The notes beneath the pieces are model-generated. The model was not told where the DNA came from. It made no database searches and saw only the letters and a list, made by a program, of their open reading frames with translations. 64,000 nucleotides of DNA, taken from the NCBI GenBank assembly GCA_016756725.1, contig JAESII010000005.1:220247-284246 (forward strand), read 5' to 3'. This DNA is from Synergistaceae bacterium. GTDB lineage: Bacteria > Synergistota > Synergistia > Synergistales > Aminithiophilaceae. A program made the translations under genes and the position numbers. Positions 7,573-14,827 of the stretch are shown in pieces (the stretch's first letter is position 1; each line of letters begins with the position of its first letter).

Positions 7573-9534
7573 ATGAGAAGGACCAACTTCATGATTCTTA
7601 TCTGCCTGGGGCTGCTGTTGGCCTTGGCGCTGCCTCTGGCGGCCCAGGAGGCTGCCGAGACGGGCGAAGAGCTGACTGAACAGAACCTGATCGAGGCCGC
7701 CCGGGTGATGCGCAATGCGGGACGGGTCCAGCTCAACTTCAAGGAACTCGACATCGTCAAGTTCATGCGCTTCATGACGGAGCTCCTGGAGGAAAACATC
7801 CTCGTCGACCCCGAGGTGAAGGGGACGGTGACTGTCGTCTCCCCCCGGGCCGTCTCCCTGGACCAGGCCCGGTCCCTGATGGTCTCCGTCCTCGAGATGA
7901 ACGACCTCTCCCTCCAGAATTACGGCGGCTACAGCAAGCTTGTTCCCGCCAAGAAAGGACCGAGCACGGACAACATCGTCCGCAAAGGGCGTGTCGGTCC
8001 CGGATCGGGAGACCAGACCGTCGTCCAGCTCGTTCCCCTCGACTACGTCTCGGCCAACTTCGTCGTCAATGCCGTCCAGACCTCTCTGGGCAAGGAGATC
8101 TCCATCGTGCCCCTTCTTTCCGGCAACGGCGTCGTCCTCTCCGGCGTATCCAGCCTCGTCGAGAAGGCCGTTGGGGTCATCCGGGCTGTCGACGCCCCGG
8201 AGAGCGTCAAGGTCAGCCTGGCCATGCCCATCACGAGCGGGTCGCCCAAGACGATCGCCCAGCATCTGACGGCCCTGGCCAAAGAGCAGCAATCGCCCCT
8301 TTACGGGATCTTCGTGGCCGCCGACGAGGCGAGCCGCAAGATCGTCATCGTCGGCGACAGCGCCGCACTGACCGAGGCCGAACGGGTCGTGAAGGAATTG
8401 GACGTTCCCGCCAGGGCCGGCGACTTCCACATCTACCGCCTCGAGAATGCCGACGCCTCCGTCGTGGCCGAGCAGCTCGGCCAGCTCCTGGCCGTGGCTG
8501 CCCGTCTCGAACCGGACAAGGACGGCAATCTCCCCAACACCGTCGTCGCCGATACGGCGACGAACAGCCTCATCTTCGCAGCCCCGCCGAGCCAGTACGA
8601 GGACATCCTCAAGATCATCACCTCCCTCGACACCCAGCCCAAGCAGGTTCTCATCCGCGGCCTCATCGCCGAAGTGAACCTGACGCGCCTCAACAACGCC
8701 GGTTTTGACTGGGCCGGCTATGGCGGCGCCGAGTTGGGCAGTGACGCCCTTTTCGGCGGCCAGGTCCAGCTGGGCAACACTGCCGTCCCCTCGGCGATGC
8801 TCGACTACTTCAAGGACCTGACGACCCAGGAGGAGCTTCAGACCCGGGATGGCCAGACCTACAAGATCACCAACACGGAGCCCAAGGGGCTGCTCTATGC
8901 GTCGATCAGCCTCCTCAACAAGTATGACGCCATCAACGTCCTCTCCATGCCTCGTCTCATGTGCACCGACAACATGGAGAGCCAGCTCCAGGTGGGCCAG
9001 GTCATCCCCCAACTGACGTCCCGTAATTCGGACATCACCAACCCCTCGGCGGTGCAGAACAGCTACGAGTACAAGGACACGGGCATCGTCCTCAAGGTGA
9101 CGCCTCACGTGAGAAGCGGCAACCTCGTGGCCCTCGACATCGAGCAGCGGACCGAGGACGTCCTCTCGGCCCAGACGTCGGACACGCCCGTCACGGCCAA
9201 ACGGGAGATCAAGACGACCTTCCTCGTCCGCAACGGCGACACCATCGTTCTCGGCGGTCTCATCACGGAGTCAGAGAAGTTCCTCAAAAACCGCGTTCCC
9301 GGCCTCTCCTACATTCCCCTTTTGGGGAACCTCTTCACGACGACGGCCAAGCAGAAGGAGAAGGTGGAACTCATTCTTCTCCTGACGCCGGAGATTCTGG
9401 AGACGCCGGAGATGGCCGGCCAGGCGACGCAGCGGATCATGGCCGGCGAGGATCACGACGGAAAAACCCAGTCCGAACGGGAGCTTCAGGAGCGTTTTGA
9501 AAGCCTCTACCGCGAGGCGGTGAGGAATAAGTGA
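7573..9534 (+). CDS. gspD: Type II secretion outer-membrane secretin GspD
   Basis: This 653-residue secretin has a signal peptide (residues 1 to about 25, ending LAAQEA), an N0 domain (LNFKELDIVKFMRFM to about residue 115), three KH-like N1-N3 modules (LVPLDYVSANFVVNAV; a middle repeat; IYRLENADASVVAEQL) and a C-terminal secretin domain with the typical VPGLSYIPLLGNLF motif and then a KVELILLLTPEIL strand. GspD multimers form the outer-membrane exit channel for folded proteins, so this gene implies an outer membrane. No dedicated C-terminal S domain is obvious. ATG 7573 has ggaggg about 8 bases upstream. Confidence 0.93.
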   Translation: MRRTNFMILICLGLLLALALPLAAQEAAETGEELTEQNLIEAARVMRNAGRVQLNFKELDIVKFMRFMTELLEENILVDPEVKGTVTVVSPRAVSLDQARSLMVSVLEMNDLSLQNYGGYSKLVPAKKGPSTDNIVRKGRVGPGSGDQTVVQLVPLDYVSANFVVNAVQTSLGKEISIVPLLSGNGVVLSGVSSLVEKAVGVIRAVDAPESVKVSLAMPITSGSPKTIAQHLTALAKEQQSPLYGIFVAADEASRKIVIVGDSAALTEAERVVKELDVPARAGDFHIYRLENADASVVAEQLGQLLAVAARLEPDKDGNLPNTVVADTATNSLIFAAPPSQYEDILKIITSLDTQPKQVLIRGLIAEVNLTRLNNAGFDWAGYGGAELGSDALFGGQVQLGNTAVPSAMLDYFKDLTTQEELQTRDGQTYKITNTEPKGLLYASISLLNKYDAINVLSMPRLMCTDNMESQLQVGQVIPQLTSRNSDITNPSAVQNSYEYKDTGIVLKVTPHVRSGNLVALDIEQRTEDVLSAQTSDTPVTAKREIKTTFLVRNGDTIVLGGLITESEKFLKNRVPGLSYIPLLGNLFTTTAKQKEKVELILLLTPEILETPEMAGQATQRIMAGEDHDGKTQSERELQERFESLYREAVRNK

Positions 9535-11012
9535 CCCTGCCCGAGCCCTCTCAGGTCCTCTCCTTCCTTCCCGAGGCCCTCAGCCTCGACGCCCTGAGGC
9601 AGCAGGGCATCGTCCCTCTGCGGCGGGAAGAGGGCCTGCTCATCGTCGGCGCCTCGTCGCTGGAGGCCTTCCCGCAGGCTCAGATCCTGGGGGCTTCTCT
9701 CGGCGTCCCCGTGGAGCTTGAGATCCACTCCCGCGAGGACATCGACGGCCTCCTGCGCTCTCTCTATGACCTGAGAAGCGGCATCGCCGACGACGACGTC
9801 AGTGCCATCGAAGGCGTCGACGACCTGGCCGATCTGGCCCGGGAGGACGTTTTAAGTGATTCCGTCGACGTTCCCATCATCCGCCTCGTCAACGGCCTCA
9901 TCGCCGAGGCGATCCGGGAACGGGTGACGGACATTCACATCGAGCCCTACGAGGACAGTGTCCTCGTCCGCTTCCGTGTCGACGGAGTCCTTCACGACAG
10001 GCTCCGTCTGCCCAAAGGACACCAGGCGCCGCTGACGAGCCGCGTCAAGGTCATGGCCCGCATGGACATCGCCGAGCGGTTCGTCTCCCAGGACGGACGG
10101 ATCGGCATCACCGTCGGCGGTCATGCCATCGACATCCGCGTCGGCGCCATCCCGACCCAGCACGGCGAGCGGCTGGCCTTGCGGATCCTCGACAAGGGCC
10201 AGGGGCTTCTTTCCCTGGAACATCTGGGCATGGCCGAACGGGAGAGGACTCTTCTGGAGGCGGTCATCCGCAAGCCTCACGGCATCGTCCTCCTGACGGG
10301 GCCGACGGGGTCGGGGAAGACGACGACCCTTTATGCCATCCTCCAGGCCCTGGCCCGGCCGGAAGTGAACATCCTGACCGTCGAGGACCCCATCGAATAC
10401 GATCTTCCCGGCGTGGCTCAGATCCAGGTCAACGAGAAGGTGGGACTCACCTTCGCCGGCGCTCTGCGGGAAATCCTCCGCCAGGATCCGGACATCATCA
10501 TGATCGGTGAAATGCGCGACTACGAGACGGCCCATATCGGCGTCCAGGCGGCCCTGACGGGGCACCTCGTCCTCTCGACGCTCCACACCAACGACTCGAC
10601 GAGCGCCGTCACCCGCCTCATCGACATGGGCGTCGAGCCCTATCTCCTCGCCGGTTCTCTCAACGGCGTCGTTGCCCAGCGCCTCGTCCGGCGCCTCTGT
10701 CCCCGTTGCCGCAAGGAAGAGGAAGCGACAGGGCTCCTGAGGCGCAACGGCCTGACGCGTCACTGGACGGCCCAAGGCTGTGACCATTGCGGCGGAACGG
10801 GTTACAGGGGCCGGGTGGGGCTTTACGAGCAATTCATCGTCGACGAGGTGGCCCAGGAGGCCATCGCTCAGTCCCTGGCTGCTTCTCAGCTCCGGGCGGC
10901 GGCTGTCGAAAGGGGCCTCGTCAGCCTCTGGCATCTCGGGCTGGAGAAGGTGGCTGCCGCCATGACCTCCATCGAAGAGGTCCTCCGTGTAACGGGAGAG
11001 GATCCGTCGTGA
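9531..11012 (+). CDS. gspE: Type II secretion ATPase GspE
   Basis: This 493-residue hexameric ATPase powers pseudopilus assembly at the cytoplasmic face of the inner membrane. Motifs are seen in order: N1E domain, Walker A GPTGSGKTTTLYA at about residue 256, the Asp box TVEDPIEYDLPG, Walker B DPDIIMIGEMRD, a His box (LVLSTLHTNDS), and a four-cysteine zinc motif (CPRC and, about 28 residues later, CDHC) characteristic of GspE/PilB. It starts at GTG 9531, overlapping the gspD stop (GTGA). Together with gspF it forms the core energy module. Confidence 0.94.
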   Translation: MTLPEPSQVLSFLPEALSLDALRQQGIVPLRREEGLLIVGASSLEAFPQAQILGASLGVPVELEIHSREDIDGLLRSLYDLRSGIADDDVSAIEGVDDLADLAREDVLSDSVDVPIIRLVNGLIAEAIRERVTDIHIEPYEDSVLVRFRVDGVLHDRLRLPKGHQAPLTSRVKVMARMDIAERFVSQDGRIGITVGGHAIDIRVGAIPTQHGERLALRILDKGQGLLSLEHLGMAERERTLLEAVIRKPHGIVLLTGPTGSGKTTTLYAILQALARPEVNILTVEDPIEYDLPGVAQIQVNEKVGLTFAGALREILRQDPDIIMIGEMRDYETAHIGVQAALTGHLVLSTLHTNDSTSAVTRLIDMGVEPYLLAGSLNGVVAQRLVRRLCPRCRKEEEATGLLRRNGLTRHWTAQGCDHCGGTGYRGRVGLYEQFIVDEVAQEAIAQSLAASQLRAAAVERGLVSLWHLGLEKVAAAMTSIEEVLRVTGEDPS

Positions 11013-12160
11013 CGACCTACCGCTACAGCGCCTACGACAGCGAGGGCAAGTTGAAACGGGGACGGGTCGACGGGGCCTCCTCCGAATCGGTCCTCAGGGA
11101 GCTTTCCCTTCAGGGACTCGTCGTCGTCGAGATCGTCGCCGAAGAGAAGAAACGGGCCGCCTCGGGGCGCCCCCTCTCCCTGGCCTCTCACGTCCTCTTC
11201 TGCAAAAGCCTGAGCGCCTACCTCAAAAGCGGCCTGCCTGTCACGGAGGCCTTGGAGATGCTGCGTCGCCAGACGCCGGACAAGCGCCTCGGCGAGGCCT
11301 ACAGCGCCCTCCTTGAAGCCGTCCAGGGGGGGCGGAGATTGGGGACGGCCATGAGGGATCAGGGTGTCTTCCGAGAAGGCCTCATCGGCATGGTCGAATC
11401 GGGCGAGACGAGCGGGTCCCTCGTCGAGATTCTCCTCAAGGGGGCCCAGGTCTACCGGTCGGAGCTGCAGCTGCGTCGCAAGGTCCAGTCGGCCCTCGTC
11501 TATCCCGCCGTCATGGTCGTCGTCGGTCTCGGCGTCATTGCCTTTCTCCTGACCTACGTCGTTCCGCGGCTCACGGCCCTTTTTTCGGACATCGGCCAGG
11601 CTCTCCCCATGCCGACACGGGTTCTTCTGGCACTGTCGGCGGCGGCTAAGACCCTGGGCCTGCCTCTTCTCGTGGCCCTGCTGATCCTTGCGCTGCTCGT
11701 CTATCGCGGCAAGGTCCGGCTTCGTCTTCCCTTCCTCAAGGGGTTAAGGGAGCGGGTTGCTCTCTCCCTGGTCTTCTCCCATCTTTCCACCCTCGTCTCG
11801 TCGGGCATTCCCCTCGTCCAGGCGATCCAGATGACGGCGCCCATGGACGGCAAGAGGGAGCGGTGGAAGGACGTGGCTCAGAGCGTCCGTGAGGGCTACC
11901 GCTTCGCCCAAGCCCTGGAGAGGGAGGGCTCCTTTCCTGACGACGTCGTCTACGTCGTCCGCGTCGGCGAGATGGGCTCCGAGCTTCCCGATGCGCTCGA
12001 GCGGGTTGCCGAAAACAGCTGGGAGACGGCTGAATCCCAGATGGAGCGGCTCGCCAGCCTCGTCGAGCCCCTCTTGATTCTCTTTCTGGGCAGCGCCGTC
12101 GGTTTCGTTGTTGTCGCCATCTTGCTGCCGATTTTCGATCTTTCCGGATTGGTCCAATGA
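11009..12160 (+). CDS. gspF: Type II secretion inner-membrane protein GspF
   Basis: This 383-residue polytopic protein has two T2SSF repeats, each with a cytoplasmic helical bundle and membrane segments (first KSLSAYLKSGLPVTEAL with MVESGETSGSL; second LSTLVSSGIPLVQAI with VVRVGEMGSELPDAL). GspF sits at the centre of the platform and is thought to transmit GspE motion to the pseudopilus. GTG 11009 overlaps the gspE stop (GTGA), giving the N-terminus MTTYRYSAYDSEGKLKRG, which matches the family; the frame is open further upstream but only in the shadow of gspE. Confidence 0.93.
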   Translation: MTTYRYSAYDSEGKLKRGRVDGASSESVLRELSLQGLVVVEIVAEEKKRAASGRPLSLASHVLFCKSLSAYLKSGLPVTEALEMLRRQTPDKRLGEAYSALLEAVQGGRRLGTAMRDQGVFREGLIGMVESGETSGSLVEILLKGAQVYRSELQLRRKVQSALVYPAVMVVVGLGVIAFLLTYVVPRLTALFSDIGQALPMPTRVLLALSAAAKTLGLPLLVALLILALLVYRGKVRLRLPFLKGLRERVALSLVFSHLSTLVSSGIPLVQAIQMTAPMDGKRERWKDVAQSVREGYRFAQALEREGSFPDDVVYVVRVGEMGSELPDALERVAENSWETAESQMERLASLVEPLLILFLGSAVGFVVVAILLPIFDLSGLVQ

Positions 12161-12203
12161 GGGAAGACTCAACCCTCACACATTTGATCAAGAGGTGATG
12201 CAG

Positions 12204-12629
12204 GTGAAAGGTCGTCGCAGAACCGCTTTTACCCTCGTCGAGGTCCTCGTCGTCGTCGTCATCATCGGCCTTCTGGCCGGTCTCGTCGTTCCCCGCGTCG
12301 TCGGCCGCGGTGAGGAGGCGAAGAGGACGGCCGCTCAGGTCCAGATCCGCCAGCTCGGCCAGGCCCTTGACCTCTTCAAGCTCGACAACGGCTTCTACCC
12401 CACGACGGATCAGGGCCTTGAAGCCCTCCTGACCCGTCCCACCCTTCCGCCGGAGCCGAGAAATTACCGAGAAGGGGGTTATATGCAGAAACTTCCCGTC
12501 GATCCCTGGGGCGGTCCCTACGTCTACCGGTCACCGGGTGACCACGACGAATACGACCTCTTCTCCTATGGGCCCGACGGCGAAGAGGGTGGAGAGGGTG
12601 CCAACGCCGACATCACCAGCTGGGAGTAG
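12204..12629 (+). CDS. gspG: Type II secretion major pseudopilin GspG
   Basis: This 141-residue precursor begins MKGRRRTAFTLVEVLVVVVI, with leader MKGRRRTA, cleavage after Ala and Glu at +5. The body has the diagnostic GspG pattern: helix, then LDLFKLDNGFYPTTDQGLEAL, then LPVDPWGGPYVY and a C-terminal Asp-rich calcium-site loop (GDHDEYDLFSYGPDG). It is the main subunit of the pseudopilus. GTG 12204 has agaggtga 6 bases upstream; ATG 12198 overlaps that site and is less likely. A 43-base gap separates it from gspF. Confidence 0.92.
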   Translation: MKGRRRTAFTLVEVLVVVVIIGLLAGLVVPRVVGRGEEAKRTAAQVQIRQLGQALDLFKLDNGFYPTTDQGLEALLTRPTLPPEPRNYREGGYMQKLPVDPWGGPYVYRSPGDHDEYDLFSYGPDGEEGGEGANADITSWE

Positions 12630-12635
12630 CCGGTG

Positions 12636-13064
12636 ATGGCGCGTCGTCGGGGCTTTACCCTCGTCGAGCTCGTCGTCGCCGTTGCCCTTCTTGCCGTCAT
12701 GGCCGCCGTCGTCCTGCCCCGACTCGTGGCGCCCGCTCCGGACCCGGCACTTGAGCTGGGACGGATTGTCGCCGACGGTTCTTTGGCTGCCCAGAGAGAA
12801 GGAGCGGTTCATTTCCTCCTTGCCCAGGAGATGGACCTCGTCCTTGCCCGCCCCGGCCCGTCCGCTGAGGACAAACCGCTGGAGGTGCGCCGCTATTCCC
12901 TCGGCGGGCGCCTGGAGGTCCGTCTCATCCCGGAGCGGCTCCTCTTCTACCCCGACGGCTCCTTTGAACCGACGGGAATCGTCGTCAGGGGGCCGACGTC
13001 GGAAAGGGCCTTTCACCTCACCGTGACGGGCCAGCTGCTGGAAATCCAAACTGAAGGGCGCTGA
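12636..13064 (+). CDS. gspH: Type II secretion minor pseudopilin, GspH-like
   Basis: This 142-residue precursor begins MARRRGFTLVELVVAVALLA, a canonical prepilin leader and the only one in this operon with Gly at -1 plus Glu at +5. The rest is a small beta-rich domain, matching the size of GspH. It is the last gene of the secretion operon, 6 bases after gspG, and its stop lies in a terminator hairpin. GTG 12633 is an equally possible start one codon upstream. No prepilin peptidase (GspO) is encoded in the window, so one must be supplied from elsewhere. Confidence 0.72.
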   Translation: MARRRGFTLVELVVAVALLAVMAAVVLPRLVAPAPDPALELGRIVADGSLAAQREGAVHFLLAQEMDLVLARPGPSAEDKPLEVRRYSLGGRLEVRLIPERLLFYPDGSFEPTGIVVRGPTSERAFHLTVTGQLLEIQTEGR

Positions 13065-13076
13065 GGCGCCCTTCAG
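13051..13076. terminator. Bidirectional terminator hairpin between gspH and the luxR-type gene
   Basis: A perfect 11-bp inverted repeat (13051-13061 with 13066-13076, loop tgag) covers the gspH stop and the stop of the convergent minus-strand gene. No long T tract follows, so termination strength is uncertain. Confidence 0.6.
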
Positions 13077-14494
13077 TCCTGTCTGATGCCGAGGGAGGCG
13101 AGTCTTTCGACCAGTTCCTCCCTGCCGGTGACCTCCAGCTTGCGGTAGATGTTCTTCAGGTGAGTACGGACGGTGTTGTTCGTGATGTTCAGGGAACAGC
13201 AGATATCGGAATTGGCCATCTGTTGCCCCACGAGGAGGGCGATGCGGCTTTCCTGACGGGTCAGGTTGAAGCGAAGCAATTCGGCCTGGAGGAGGAGCCC
13301 TTGCCCGGCGCTCTCCGGTTCAGAAGAGGGACTGTCCTCTTCGGCGGGACCTGAGGTGACGTCGTATCCGGCAAAGGTCTCCCGGTCGTCGTCGAAGGCC
13401 AGACCCGCAAGAAAGAGGAGCGTCACGCCCAGGATACTGAGGGAGGGCAGCAGGGGCAGATCGAGCCTTTCGGCGACGGTGGCCGTCCCTTTGGCCAGAA
13501 TTCCGCCGGCGAGGACCGAGAGGGCCACGATGAACTGTCCCCGGGCGGCGACGGAAAAGGACCGGGTTCTCCCCGCCCGGGCCGCCAGGTAGAGCAACAG
13601 AACCCAGCTGTAGGTTCCGAAGATGCCGAAGCCGACCTGGAGCAAGGCCACGGGAACGAAGATCGCCCTGCCCTCAAGGACGAGGAAGGCGAGAAACCCC
13701 AGGCCCAGGACAGGCTGAGCCCACCGGTAGAGGCGTCGGAGGTCGATTTCTGGGATGCGGAAGATGAGGTAGGCCACCGTCAGAGAGGCCGTGCTGTAGA
13801 GAGGTTCCGTCACCTTCCAGGCCCGATAGAGGTCCGGCGAAGGCGAGGCGAGAAGCAGTATGTGAAAAATAGAGCAAGCAAAGAAGAAGGAGGCGATGCG
13901 CAGGACCAGCTTGGTCGGGAAGGGTGCGATGGCCCATCCCGGCTTCTCCTTGACTATCCCTGCCCTAGCTGAACCGTCTCTCCATTGAGGTGGCCGCCAG
14001 AGGGCGACGGCGAGGAAGGGGAGGATCAGGGTGAGCCAGGCCAGGATCTGTCTGTCGAGGAAGGGAGAGAGGGTCACGAGAAGAGACCCCACGACGTTGG
14101 CCCCGCCGAAAAGGAGGGCGCATCGCCCTGGAGAGAGGGCCGCCGAGTGCCAGGCCCAGAGAGCCAGCAGCAGGGAGGCGCCCACGGCACCGGAGAGGAT
14201 GAGGCCCACCGTCGCAGGCCCCGGTAGGGGCCCTTCGACGAACAGGGGCATCAGGGAGAAAGCGGAAAGGAGTGCGGCAGCCAGGCCCGTCAGGAGCCCC
14301 GTTTTCCTGGGCAGGGAGCGGCCGTATCGGGCCAGGACAAGAAGAGTTACCCCGCTGAAGAGGGTGAAGAGGAAGAAGGCCTCCTTGGGGGGGAAGAGAG
14401 GGAGTTCCGGGAAAAGGGAGAAGAGGTGTCCTTCCAGAAAGGTGAGCCAACGCCAGGTGATGGCAGCCCCGAAACCGATGATGGAGCCTGTCAT
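13073..14494 (-). CDS. Membrane-anchored LuxR-family transcriptional regulator
   Basis: This 473-residue protein has about 380 N-terminal residues forming roughly twelve hydrophobic segments, then an acidic linker, then a LuxR/GerE-type helix-turn-helix at the C-terminus (RLTRQES-like LTRQESRIALLV, then NNTVRTHLKNIYRKL). The layout suggests that a transporter-like membrane sensor domain directly controls a cytoplasmic DNA-binding domain. Such fused regulators are known from anaerobes such as Eggerthellaceae, where their ligands are mostly unknown. It starts at ATG 14494 with ggaggtt about 6 bases upstream. It is transcribed alone, between convergent gspH and glnN, and its target is not evident. 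Confidence 0.82.
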   Translation of the reverse strand: MTGSIIGFGAAITWRWLTFLEGHLFSLFPELPLFPPKEAFFLFTLFSGVTLLVLARYGRSLPRKTGLLTGLAAALLSAFSLMPLFVEGPLPGPATVGLILSGAVGASLLLALWAWHSAALSPGRCALLFGGANVVGSLLVTLSPFLDRQILAWLTLILPFLAVALWRPPQWRDGSARAGIVKEKPGWAIAPFPTKLVLRIASFFFACSIFHILLLASPSPDLYRAWKVTEPLYSTASLTVAYLIFRIPEIDLRRLYRWAQPVLGLGFLAFLVLEGRAIFVPVALLQVGFGIFGTYSWVLLLYLAARAGRTRSFSVAARGQFIVALSVLAGGILAKGTATVAERLDLPLLPSLSILGVTLLFLAGLAFDDDRETFAGYDVTSGPAEEDSPSSEPESAGQGLLLQAELLRFNLTRQESRIALLVGQQMANSDICCSLNITNNTVRTHLKNIYRKLEVTGREELVERLASLGIRQD

Positions 14495-14530
14495 GGCGGG
14501 AACCTCCTCCGCGAGACTTCGTCTGCTTTC

Positions 14531-14558
14531 AGACTATCACGGCCCCGCTTTATTTCAA
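14531..14558 (-). promoter_or_regulatory. Putative promoter of the luxR-type gene
   Basis: On the minus strand TTGAAA (14553-14558), a 16-base spacer and TAGTCT (14531-14536) precede the ribosome site of the regulator gene. The -10 element is only partly consensus. Confidence 0.4.
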
Positions 14559-14767
14559 AGTCTCTCGGTGACTGTCCGGGCCGGGGGGGGTGAGGAAAAT
14601 CACCCTTGTTCTCGCCGTTGCTGAGGCCTAAGGTCAAGTCGGCAGAGGGACCCTCTGTCGCCGGCTCGGCCTCTTCGGTGCGTTGGTCCCTCACCGGAGA
14701 CGGCCGCGATCCGCCTTTTTCCCCTGGCTTGAGGCGGATCTGCTGGCCGGTTTCACCCCAATCTTCA
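14559..14767. other. Gene-free interval with several inverted repeats
   Basis: Most of the 333-base gap between the luxR-type gene and glnN. No convincing coding frame was found. It holds several hairpin-forming repeats: one joining 14708-14716 with 14732-14740, one around the gcagaggg/ccctctgt pair near 14641-14660, and one around ggtgaggaaaatcacc near 14588-14603. The content could be a 3' structured region of the glnN transcript or an unrecognised small RNA; neither is supported beyond base pairing. Confidence 0.3.
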
Positions 14768-14809
14768 CAAGAAGGACGGAGGCCCCCCTCAGGGCCTCCG
14801 TCCTTCTTG
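14768..14809 (-). terminator. Terminator hairpin after glnN
   Basis: A long, almost perfect inverted repeat (left arm from 14768, right arm to 14809, about 17 pairs, loop near 14786-14791) lies 19 bases past the glnN stop. The run of T after it on the minus strand is short, so strength is uncertain, but the stem is the strongest in the area. Confidence 0.65.
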
Positions 14810-14827
14810 TCTTACCTTCCCCTTGAG

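Noticed and set aside
14491-14694. 67-codon minus-strand frame between glnN and the luxR-type gene
   Set aside because: It has no good ribosome site, overlaps the putative promoter and start of the regulator gene, and resembles no known protein.
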